NCBI GenBank assembly: GCA_023015825.1
Contig: JALKAW010000006.1
Span: forward strand, 1-64,000
Direction of reading: 5' to 3'
From: Flavobacteriaceae bacterium S0862
GTDB taxonomy: Bacteria; Bacteroidota; Bacteroidia; Flavobacteriales; Flavobacteriaceae
Length of the DNA stretch: 64,000 bases
The notes beneath the pieces were generated by a model. That model was not told where the DNA came from. It was given only the letters and a program-made list of their open reading frames with translations, and did not search any database. Of this stretch, positions 8,249 through 15,791 are shown one piece after another. How positions within the stretch are numbered: position 1 is the first letter of the stretch; the number at the start of each line of letters is the position of its first letter. The position numbers were made by a program, and so were the translations under genes.

Positions 8249-9190
8249 ATGATTCAACGTACAAAGAATTCAACAAGTTTAAAAGCAAGAAATGATATTG
8301 CATTTTTTAGTTTAGTCATTCCGATACTACTATTAGTATTTGGAGTGCTACTTTCTATAAAACACGATGGAGTGTTATATTGGATAGGACAATTATTATT
8401 ATCATTTTTCTTTCTTCAGACGTTTATTTTATTACATGAATGTGCTCACTTAAGTTTTTTTAAAACACGTTCGGTAAATGTTGTATTAGGACACTTCTTT
8501 GGTTTCTTTTCCCTTATTCCATTTTATTCTTGGCAGCAAATGCATAATTTACATCATCGTTGGACGGGTTGGAGAGACAAAGATCCTACCACAGAATCTA
8601 CAGTTAGTCCAAGTTCTTCAAGGGCTAAAAATAGTGTTGTAAATATAGCTTGGAAATTATGCATTCCTTTATTTTATTTAAGTTATAAATTAAGTAATTA
8701 CTGGAATTTGTTTAAAATAAAACGCTTTATAAACCCAAAAAAATATCGAAAGGTTAGAACACAAATGCTTGTTTACTTAATTATGTATGCAGTTCTAGTA
8801 TATTTCTTTTGGGAATATATTGTACAGGTTTTTGTTTTTGCATTTGCAATAAGTTTATTGTGGAAAGAGCTGGTTATTATGACGCAACATTCACATATAG
8901 AAATTCCTATTTCTAATGATAATGAAGTGAAGCCAATATCATACCTTGATCAAGTACAATACACAAGAAGCTTTCGTGTCAATGTATTCTTTGCAAAATA
9001 TTTCTTATTTAATTTCAACCTTCATGAGGCACATCATGCGCATCCGGCAGTACCTGCATATAAATTAACAGATATTCATTTAGAAGCCTCTCAACAACCT
9101 AAATTTTTCTATTGGTTATTTAAAGCAAAAAAAATGAAAGGAGTAGATTATATATTTAAAACCTCGAAGCATACTGGAGAGATATTTTAA
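8249..9190 (+). CDS. Membrane fatty acid desaturase/hydroxylase
   Basis: A 313-aa member of the membrane FA_desaturase family, di-iron enzymes that insert a double bond or hydroxyl into an acyl or isoprenoid chain using O2. All three histidine boxes are present: HECAH (~62), HNLHH (~97) and HEAHH (~255). Hydrophobic pairs lie at ~18-60 and ~170-210. It is the last gene of the operon that starts at 571, and is followed after 42 bases by repeat copy 2, whose hairpins would end transcription. Relatives act on fatty acids, carotenoids (CrtR) or sphingolipids; the sequence alone does not decide which. Confidence 0.8.
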   Translation: MIQRTKNSTSLKARNDIAFFSLVIPILLLVFGVLLSIKHDGVLYWIGQLLLSFFFLQTFILLHECAHLSFFKTRSVNVVLGHFFGFFSLIPFYSWQQMHNLHHRWTGWRDKDPTTESTVSPSSSRAKNSVVNIAWKLCIPLFYLSYKLSNYWNLFKIKRFINPKKYRKVRTQMLVYLIMYAVLVYFFWEYIVQVFVFAFAISLLWKELVIMTQHSHIEIPISNDNEVKPISYLDQVQYTRSFRVNVFFAKYFLFNFNLHEAHHAHPAVPAYKLTDIHLEASQQPKFFYWLFKAKKMKGVDYIFKTSKHTGEIF

Positions 9191-9232
9191 TTTGGGTAAT
9201 AATAAAATACTTTTATTAATGAAATAATTATA

Positions 9233-9393
9233 GGTTTCTAGTCCCTTCCAGACTGCAAGATTGCTAAAAGCCTAAACCTAGTTGAGGCTTTTTTTAAGCA
9301 AACTAAAGAAGTTGTGTTGTGACACAGAAATGTGTCAAGTAGTCTGGAAACAGACCTTTGATAAGCTTTTCCTTTATTGGAGAGGCTTTTTTG
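9233..9393 (+). repeat. Structured direct repeat, copy 2
   Basis: It matches 253-415 over its whole length and has the same orientation. The conserved parts are the TTGCTAAAAGCC hairpin, the 7-bp GAAA-loop hairpin (9320-9337), the 5-bp GAAA-loop hairpin (9342-9355) and the terminal GGAGAGGC plus T-run. TTCCAGACT (9246-9254) is perfectly complementary over nine bases to AGTCTGGAA (9341-9349), a longer version of the pairing seen in copy 1. It ends the lipid-type operon, so with copy 1 it brackets that operon. Confidence 0.75.
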
Positions 9394-9517
9394 TATGAGG
9401 TTATTTACTCATTATGCTAAACCTTCTATTTAAAAATGATACACGTATTTTAATAGGTTATAATTAATTTGTGTCGTATTTTTATTTAGCCATATTGTTA
9501 ATTTAAATATTAAGATT

Positions 9518-9700
9518 ATGAAATACAAAGTACATCGTTTAGAAGCTAAATCTAGAACTATGCAAGAGGATCTTGAACAGTACATCAATAATCTTCATGG
9601 AGAAATAGTTTCAATAATTCCTCACGTAAGACCTACCTTTCAATTGATGGGAGCAACTGCTAAAATTGATTATATTCTTATTGTTGAGAAGAAGATTTAA
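9518..9700 (+). CDS. Small conserved-looking hypothetical protein, 60 aa
   Basis: A 60-residue soluble protein starting MKYKVHRLEAK and ending in the beta-rich stretch KIDYILIVEKK. The charged helix (residues 10-28) followed by strand-like segments suggests a small alpha/beta fold. I recall similar short proteins from flavobacterial genomes but can assign no function. It stands alone between repeat copies 2 and 3, so any transcript would begin just after one structured element and end in the other. It is probably real, as the start context and codon use are good. Confidence 0.6.
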   Translation: MKYKVHRLEAKSRTMQEDLEQYINNLHGEIVSIIPHVRPTFQLMGATAKIDYILIVEKKI

Positions 9701-9744
9701 AAGTATCAACTAATAACATAGATGTCTTTTAATAGCTTAAAATT

Positions 9745-9832
9745 AGTTGTGTTGTGTCACAGAAATGGGATAGTAGTCTGGAAACAGACCTTTTCGACTC
9801 TTATTCCTTTATTGGAGAGGCTTTTTTGTTTT
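9745..9832 (+). repeat. Structured repeat, copy 3 (5'-truncated)
   Basis: This is only the 3' half of the element, beginning at AGTTGTGTTGTG. The 5-bp GAAA-loop hairpin (9776-9789) and the terminal GGAGAGGC plus T-run (9814-9831) are intact. The 7-bp GAAA hairpin is broken by substitutions in both arms. The T-arm-like segment and the first long hairpin are missing. Retention of the 3' half suggests that this part works on its own as a terminator. It follows the 60-aa gene by 44 bases. Confidence 0.65.
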
Positions 9833-10001
9833 TAATTACTGCATTGTAGACTATTAACTACAAAAGTCCCTCACATATATAAGTACTGTAATAACCTTGA
9901 AGCAAGACTGTTTTTTGTTTGATAATCAGTAATTTATATTTTTTTTAATTATTTTTAGGGATTAAACTATCAAAAATAATACTAACTAAAACTAAATTAT
10001 T

Positions 10002-10427
10002 ATGTCAAACAGTAAAATTTTTACCGCAGGATTAGTAGGTGCTATCGTTGCCTTTTTATTAGGATTTATTGTGTATGGAAATTTATTAGCTGAATTTTTT
10101 GTAGAAAACTCAGGTTCTGCATCGGGAGTAATGAGAGGAGACGATGAAATGCAATGGATTCCAATGATATTAGGACATGTTACATGGGGAATGTTATTTG
10201 CAATTGTTTTTGGAAAATGGGCTAATATTTCAACTTTTGCTACTGGAGCAAAATCAGGAGCATTATTAGGATTCTTAATTGGGGCTTCTTTCGATTTGAT
10301 TCAGTTGGGTTCTACGCACATTGCTAGCTTAACAGGAATAGTTGTTGATATTGTTGTAATGACAATTGTTTCAGCTATCGTAGGTGGTGTTGTTGGATGG
10401 TTTTTTGGAAGAAAAAAAGAAGCGTAA
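10002..10427 (+). CDS. Four-TM membrane protein of unknown function
   Basis: A 141-aa protein with four predicted membrane helices (~7-28, 53-72, 82-100, 108-136). They are rich in glycine and alanine, and the protein ends in the basic tail GRKKEA. No catalytic motif is visible. The layout resembles small DUF1761-like membrane proteins, but the assignment is weak. It stands alone, with 169 bases of AT-rich sequence upstream after repeat copy 3 and an intrinsic terminator 49 bases downstream. Confidence 0.65.
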   Translation: MSNSKIFTAGLVGAIVAFLLGFIVYGNLLAEFFVENSGSASGVMRGDDEMQWIPMILGHVTWGMLFAIVFGKWANISTFATGAKSGALLGFLIGASFDLIQLGSTHIASLTGIVVDIVVMTIVSAIVGGVVGWFFGRKKEA

Positions 10428-10476
10428 TGAAAAACTAAACAAAATATAGTATTAAATTATATTAATATGGAAAATG

Positions 10477-10519
10477 GGCTTCACCGTTCTTGGTTGGTTG
10501 AATAGTGAAGCCTAATTTT
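10477..10519 (+). terminator. Intrinsic terminator
   Basis: GGCTTCAC (10477-10484) pairs perfectly with GTGAAGCC (10505-10512), followed by TAATTTTTTC. It ends the membrane-protein gene at 10427. The stem is symmetric and may also slow transcription of the convergent D-aminoacylase gene, though that side has a weaker T-run. Confidence 0.7.
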
Positions 10520-10521
10520 TT

Positions 10522-12096
10522 CTAGTTCTTTCTTAAAACTTTGCCAGCTTTAATATTTTTAAAGTCTTTGTTATCTATGGCTAATTGACCATTTACTAAA
10601 ACATAATGTATGCCTTCCGGATATTGATGAGGTTTTTCAAAAGTAGCTTTGTCTATAATTGTTTCAGGATTGAATATTGTTACGTCTGCTTTCATGCCTT
10701 CATTTAAAACACCTCTATCCTTTAGACCTATGTTTTTCGCTGGTAATGCAGTCATCTTATAAATGCCTTCACTTAGTGTAATGACATTCTTTTCACGAAC
10801 ATAATGACCTAGCACTCTTGGAAAAGTACCATACCATCTAGGGTGAGGATGACCATCGCCTGGTTTAACCAACCTACCATCAGAAGCAACCATAGTTTGT
10901 GGGTGCTTTAATATATTTTCAACATCACGTTCATCCATAGCGTGAAACACACAAGATGCACCTCCATTTACTTGAGCTTCAATAACAAGGTCAGCACCAT
11001 TTTCAACGGTTGGCTCTAAACCATTCTGCTCACACCAATATTTTAAAGTTTTTCCTTCTAATTCTGGCATCCAACTTACTTTTGCAAATTGAACTCTATC
11101 TAAATCATCTCCTCCACGATCATTTAAAATATTAAAAACAATTCCCGCTTTTATGCTATCTCTAAGTTTTTTGTTTGAGACTCTATCAATAAAAGCTTTA
11201 TTTCCGCCAGCTCTTGCCCACCCTGGAATTAATACTGAAATTCCTGTATAACTAGCATTGTAAGGATATTGGTCTACCATAATATTTAAACCAGCAACTC
11301 GAGCTGAGTCTACAAGCGCTAACGATTCAAGACTTCTTCCCCACATTGGCTTGCCTATTACTTTGTGATGGGTAAGTACTACAGGGATATCAGCTTTATC
11401 TGAAATGACAATAGCTTCATTAACAGCATCAAATAAACCTAAGCCTTCGTCTCTTAGATGTGATGTGTAAATACCTCCTTTTTCAGAAGCTTCTTTTGAT
11501 AGTTCGATAACTTCATCAACTTCAGAAAAACTACCTGGTAAATATTTTAATCCTGTTGAAATACCAAAAGCACCTTCGTCCATGGCTTGAGATATTTGAG
11601 CTTTCATCTGTTCTAACTCTTTATCTGTTGGAGCTCTATTGTCTAGATTCATAATATTTCTTCTAACAGTATTATGACCAATTAAATAAGCTACATTCAT
11701 TCCAACACCAACTTGCTGTAAACTATCTAAATACTTACCAAAAGGCCAAGGGCTAGAACCATCTGGACCTCCAAGGCTTGTAGTAACACCTTGCCTAACA
11801 TGGCTTTCACAATTTGATAATTCAAAAATTGGTTCTAAATGAGCATGTACATCAATAAAACCAGGAGTAACTGCAAGACCTTTCGCATCTATGATGTGAT
11901 TAGATTTACCTTTAGATAAATCGCCAATTTTTATAATAATGTCATCTTTTATTCCTATGTCTGTTGAAACAGCATCGCCTCCATTGCCATCAAACACTTG
12001 TCCGTTTATAATAACAATGTCGTAAGTAATGTCTTTAGCACAACTAATTACAAGAAGCGCAATAATAGAAAAAAAGAGAAGTAATTGACGATTCAT
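10522..12096 (-). CDS. N-acyl-D-amino-acid deacylase-like amidohydrolase, lipoprotein
   Basis: A 524-aa amidohydrolase of the D-aminoacylase family, which hydrolyses N-acyl-D-amino acids or related amides. The N-terminus is a lipoprotein signal with lipobox LVISC (~15-19), so the enzyme is probably anchored facing the periplasm. The metal-binding TPGFIDVHAHLEP strand lies near 73. HVRQGVTTS (~100) and the late VASDGRLVKPGDGHPHPR block (~405) are typical of the family. It faces away from the FAD/Fe-S gene at 12167. Some relatives act on dipeptides or D-glutamate derivatives, so the substrate is open. Confidence 0.8.
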   Translation of the reverse strand: MNRQLLLFFSIIALLVISCAKDITYDIVIINGQVFDGNGGDAVSTDIGIKDDIIIKIGDLSKGKSNHIIDAKGLAVTPGFIDVHAHLEPIFELSNCESHVRQGVTTSLGGPDGSSPWPFGKYLDSLQQVGVGMNVAYLIGHNTVRRNIMNLDNRAPTDKELEQMKAQISQAMDEGAFGISTGLKYLPGSFSEVDEVIELSKEASEKGGIYTSHLRDEGLGLFDAVNEAIVISDKADIPVVLTHHKVIGKPMWGRSLESLALVDSARVAGLNIMVDQYPYNASYTGISVLIPGWARAGGNKAFIDRVSNKKLRDSIKAGIVFNILNDRGGDDLDRVQFAKVSWMPELEGKTLKYWCEQNGLEPTVENGADLVIEAQVNGGASCVFHAMDERDVENILKHPQTMVASDGRLVKPGDGHPHPRWYGTFPRVLGHYVREKNVITLSEGIYKMTALPAKNIGLKDRGVLNEGMKADVTIFNPETIIDKATFEKPHQYPEGIHYVLVNGQLAIDNKDFKNIKAGKVLRKN

Positions 12097-12139
12097 AATG
12101 GTGTTTTTTAGTTTACAGAAAATTACAAAAAACCTTGCT

Positions 12140-12147
12140 TATATTTG
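12140..12147 (+). promoter_or_regulatory. Bacteroidetes -7 element TATATTTG
   Basis: A perfect TAnnTTTG element 20 bases before the TTG at 12167; no good -33 TTTG lies at the usual 19-base spacing. It decides the start of the following gene, because an ATG at 12098 would lie upstream of the promoter. Confidence 0.55.
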
Positions 12148-12166
12148 TATCATAATAAATTCTGTG

Positions 12167-15082
12167 TTGCAAATAGATAATCTAAGATATATTAAGTTAG
12201 AAGAAGAATTTTCTGGTGAACTTTATTTTGATGACCTTCATCGTACTATTTATGCAACGGATGCATCAGCTTATAGAATGCTACCTGAAGCAGTAGCACT
12301 ACCCAAAACTATTAATGATGTAAGACTGTTAATCAACTTTGCCAAAGAAAACAATATCACACTTATTCCTAGAGCAGCTGGTACTTCTTTAGCTGGACAA
12401 TGTGTTGGCAATGGCATAGTTGTAGATGTGTCTAAGTATTTTAATAAAATTCTAGACTTTAATAAGGAAGAAAAAACCATACGAGTGCAGCCTGGAGTTA
12501 TTCGTGATGAACTTAACGAATTTTTAAAACCTCACGGATTATTTTTTGGGCCAAACACATCTACAAGTAATCGTTGTATGATTGGAGGAATGGTTGGTAA
12601 TAATTCATCAGGGACAACGTCAATTCAGTATGGAGTAACAAGAGACAAGGTCTTATCGCTTAACACTGTTTTAAGCGATGGAACTGAAGCTACATTTGGC
12701 TCTCTCTCAAAAAATGACTTTCGAGAAAAGTTGAAGCAAAACAATTTAGAGAGTAGTATTTATAACATGCTTTATGATGAGTTATCGAATAAAGACACTC
12801 AGTTAGAAATAACCAAAGAGTTTCCTAAACCTAATATTCATCGTAGAAATACAGGGTACGCACTAGATACTTTAATCGATTCAGAGATATTTTGTGATTC
12901 TAAAAAACACATAAACATAGCTAAATTGTTATGTGGAAGCGAAGGAACTCTGGCTTTTACAACAGAAATCACACTTACGTTAGATGAACTTCCTCCTAAA
13001 AATAACGTGTTAATAGCAGCTCATTTCACAAGTGTTAATGAAAGTTTACGAGCCGTGGTTCATGCTATGAAACATAATTTGTATATGTGTGAACTCATGG
13101 ATAAAACCATTTTAGATTGCACTAAAAATAACCGTGAGCAACTTAAAAACAGGTTTTTTATTGAAGGCGATCCTGAAGCTATTTTAATGTTGGAAGTAAG
13201 AGCAAACAATTTAGAAAATACTGAAGCATTTGCTAATAATGTGATTGATATTTTAAAAGAACACAATTTAGGATATGCTTTTCCAATACTTTTTAATGAT
13301 GATATTGATAAAGCCATTAGTTTACGAAAAGCAGGTTTAGGGTTGTTGGGAAATATCGTTGGCGATAAAAAAGCAGTGCCTTGTATTGAAGATACAGCAG
13401 TTGAGGTGGTAGACCTTCCGGATTATATTGAAGAATTTACAACAATGATGGATAAATTTGGTCAAAAGGCAGTGTATTATGCACATGCAGGAGCTGGTGA
13501 ATTGCATTTACGTCCAATTTTGAATCTAAAAAAAGGAGAAGATATAAAGCTGTTTCGGCAAATTACTCACCAAACAGCACTTCTAGTTAAAAAATATGGA
13601 GGGTCATTTAGTGGTGAACATGGTGATGGTATTGTAAGAGCAGAGTTTATTCCAATAATGATTGGCGAAAAGAACTATGAGTTAGTAAAAAAAGTTAAGT
13701 CTACTTTCGATCCATATAATATTTTTAATCAAGGTAAGATTGTAAATCCGTTTCCAATGGATAAAAATCTTAGATATGAAATAGATAGAGTTGAACCAGA
13801 CATAGAAACCTTAACCGATTTTACGGATAGCCTAGGTATTCTTCGAGCTGCAGAAAAATGTAATGGCTCAGGTGATTGCAGAAAGCCAGGTTTTGCTGGC
13901 GGAACGATGTGTCCGAGTTACAGAGCAACTAAAAACGAGAAAGATACTACTAGAGCTCGTGCTAATGCTTTAAGAGAAGTTTTAACAACTAATCAGAAAG
14001 CCAATAAATTTGATAGTGAAGAACTAAAACAAGTTTTTGATTTATGTTTAAGTTGTAAAGCTTGTGCAAGTGAATGTCCAAGTAATGTAGATGTTGCCGC
14101 TTTAAAGGCTGAGTTTCAGTATCAATATTACAAAACGAATGGTATTCCATTTAGGACTAAATTATTTGCTTCGAATAAAAAATGGAACAAGCTAGGAAGT
14201 ATATTTCCAGAGGTTACTAATGCACTACTAAATACTTCAATAGCTAAAAAAATGATGGGAATTGCTGTGCAGAGAAGTATTCCAAAGTTGTATAAAACGT
14301 CTTTTTTTAAATGGTATATTAAGAATAAGGCGCAGTTTAGACAAAATGAATTCAAAAAAGGTGAACTCTATTTGTTTATGGATGAGTTTACAAATTATTA
14401 TGATGTTGAAGTAGGCATAGATGCAATTACCCTATTAACTAAACTTGGTTATAAAGTCCATGTTATTGATCATGAAGAAAGTGGTAGAAGTTATATTTCA
14501 AAAGGTATTTTAGATAAAGCAAAGGATATTGCTAACAAGAATATTAAAATTTTTAAAGACAAAATTAACGAAGATACGCCTCTAGTTGGTATTGAGCCTT
14601 CGGCAATACTAACATTTAGGGATGAATATTTACGATTAGCTAATGATAAACAATCAGCACAAAGCATTTCGAAAAACACGTTTACTATAGAAGAGTTTAT
14701 TGACAAACAAATAAAACAAGGAGAAATCACATCAAGTAGTTTTAGTAAAGAGACAAGGACTATTAAAATACATGGCCATTGTCATCAAAAAACATTAAGT
14801 AACATGTCCCATACATTTAATATGTTGACTTTGCCAGAAAACTATAAGGTCACTATTATAAACTCGGGTTGTTGTGGAATGGCTGGGTCGTTTGGATATG
14901 AGAAGGAGCATTATGAGTTAAGTATGCAAATTGGTGAGGATTCTTTATTTGATAAACTTCGCCATGTAGATAGTAAAACTATTATTGTTGCATCTGGAAC
15001 AAGTTGTAGGCATCAAATAAGTGACGGTGTTAGTAGAGTTTCAGAACACCCAATTTCGGTATTAAGAAAGGCAATACTATAA
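12167..15082 (+). CDS. FAD-linked oxidase / Fe-S oxidoreductase (GlcD-GlcF type)
   Basis: About 971 aa from a TTG start at 12167. The ATG at 12098 adds 23 residues that lie upstream of the promoter element. The N-terminal half is the PCMH-type FAD domain (LIPRAAGTSLAGQCVG, then GGMVGNNSSGTTS) and the FAD-oxidase C domain (AGELHLRP, SGEHGDG). A ferredoxin-like section follows with LSCKACASECP. The C-terminal section carries CCG-type cysteine motifs (HGHCHQK, NSGCCGMAG). Such fusions oxidise D-2-hydroxy acids (D-lactate, glycolate or 2-hydroxyglutarate) and pass electrons to quinone. The C-terminal region makes it YdiJ-like. The substrate cannot be told from sequence. Confidence 0.85.
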   Translation: MQIDNLRYIKLEEEFSGELYFDDLHRTIYATDASAYRMLPEAVALPKTINDVRLLINFAKENNITLIPRAAGTSLAGQCVGNGIVVDVSKYFNKILDFNKEEKTIRVQPGVIRDELNEFLKPHGLFFGPNTSTSNRCMIGGMVGNNSSGTTSIQYGVTRDKVLSLNTVLSDGTEATFGSLSKNDFREKLKQNNLESSIYNMLYDELSNKDTQLEITKEFPKPNIHRRNTGYALDTLIDSEIFCDSKKHINIAKLLCGSEGTLAFTTEITLTLDELPPKNNVLIAAHFTSVNESLRAVVHAMKHNLYMCELMDKTILDCTKNNREQLKNRFFIEGDPEAILMLEVRANNLENTEAFANNVIDILKEHNLGYAFPILFNDDIDKAISLRKAGLGLLGNIVGDKKAVPCIEDTAVEVVDLPDYIEEFTTMMDKFGQKAVYYAHAGAGELHLRPILNLKKGEDIKLFRQITHQTALLVKKYGGSFSGEHGDGIVRAEFIPIMIGEKNYELVKKVKSTFDPYNIFNQGKIVNPFPMDKNLRYEIDRVEPDIETLTDFTDSLGILRAAEKCNGSGDCRKPGFAGGTMCPSYRATKNEKDTTRARANALREVLTTNQKANKFDSEELKQVFDLCLSCKACASECPSNVDVAALKAEFQYQYYKTNGIPFRTKLFASNKKWNKLGSIFPEVTNALLNTSIAKKMMGIAVQRSIPKLYKTSFFKWYIKNKAQFRQNEFKKGELYLFMDEFTNYYDVEVGIDAITLLTKLGYKVHVIDHEESGRSYISKGILDKAKDIANKNIKIFKDKINEDTPLVGIEPSAILTFRDEYLRLANDKQSAQSISKNTFTIEEFIDKQIKQGEITSSSFSKETRTIKIHGHCHQKTLSNMSHTFNMLTLPENYKVTIINSGCCGMAGSFGYEKEHYELSMQIGEDSLFDKLRHVDSKTIIVASGTSCRHQISDGVSRVSEHPISVLRKAIL

Positions 15083-15164
15083 TATCTACTTTTAATGTAT
15101 ATCTTTACAGAACAAATAATTCTGATAAACTCATATTATTTGTAGGAAAAATACTTTTCTGAAG

Positions 15165-15220
15165 CATTTCATCGATTATTTTGTACATTTCATCGTATAT
15201 TTTCATACTTCGTCGTACCT
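15165..15220 (+). promoter_or_regulatory. Tandem direct repeats, possible regulator site
   Basis: CATTTCATCG occurs at 15165 and again at 15186, a 21-bp period (two helix turns). A related CATACTTCGTCG follows at 15204. The stretch 15083-15472 otherwise holds no gene. Evenly phased direct repeats of about 10 bp are the usual binding layout of LytTR-type regulators. Identification of the protein is inference. Confidence 0.4.
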
Positions 15221-15472
15221 GACCCTAAATTTACAGTTCTTAAAAGCCCCAAAACAATTCCCTCTGCTTTTAAAGAAAATTTAATTAATCCTTTATAGTA
15301 CGATTTTTGTATCTAAAATTGTATTCCCTCAATTAGGCACTTTGTGTGTTTAGTATTTATTAATCCATTTTATTATCCCTCTCTGTAGTTTTAATTACAG
15401 ATAGATTATGTATTTAATTTTTAAATAATATTAATAAAATAGACGATTTATAAACCCTAAACAACAATAACT

Positions 15473-15652
15473 ATGAAGTCCCTAAAAATTACATTATTGG
15501 TAGCAGCAGTATTTTGCTTAACTATTTCTGGAACAAGTAACACTACCAAAACAGAACCTACATCTGAGATTATTACTAAAGTAGATAAATCAGAGTTTAA
15601 GTATATAGCAAGTGTTGGAAAAAAAGGCAAAAAGCCTGAGCAAGAACTTTAG
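15473..15652 (+). CDS. Small secreted peptide, 59 aa
   Basis: This short gene encodes 59 residues. The first ~20 are a signal peptide (MKSLKITLLVAAVFCLTISG), followed by a Thr/Ser-rich linker, a charged middle (EIITKVDKSEFKYIASVGKK) and a C-terminal KKGKKPEQEL. No family is recognised. A terminator follows 25 bases downstream, so it forms its own transcript, and it lies just upstream of a sensor kinase with a periplasmic TPR domain. A role as a ligand or target of that sensor is possible but is inference. Confidence 0.65.
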   Translation: MKSLKITLLVAAVFCLTISGTSNTTKTEPTSEIITKVDKSEFKYIASVGKKGKKPEQEL

Positions 15653-15677
15653 TATATATCAAAATAGTATATTATAT

Positions 15678-15709
15678 AACTCCTTTTGGTAACAATTGGA
15701 GTTTTTTTA
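15678..15709 (+). terminator. Intrinsic terminator
   Basis: AACTCC (15678-15683) pairs with GGAGTT (15698-15703) and a T-run follows. It separates the 59-aa secreted peptide gene from the histidine kinase gene. Confidence 0.65.
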
Positions 15710-15761
15710 TGCCCAATAATTAAGAATCTTTATAAGACGCAAATTTTGTCATAAATTATCC

Positions 15762-15769
15762 TAAATTTG
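15762..15769 (+). promoter_or_regulatory. -7 element TAAATTTG of the histidine kinase gene
   Basis: A perfect TAnnTTTG 22 bases before the TTG start at 15792. A TTTG at 15745-15748 is the only nearby -33 candidate, and its 13-base spacing is short. The transcript would have a leader of about 15 bases. Confidence 0.5.
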
Positions 15770-15791
15770 GTAGTCAACTAAAACTATTACA

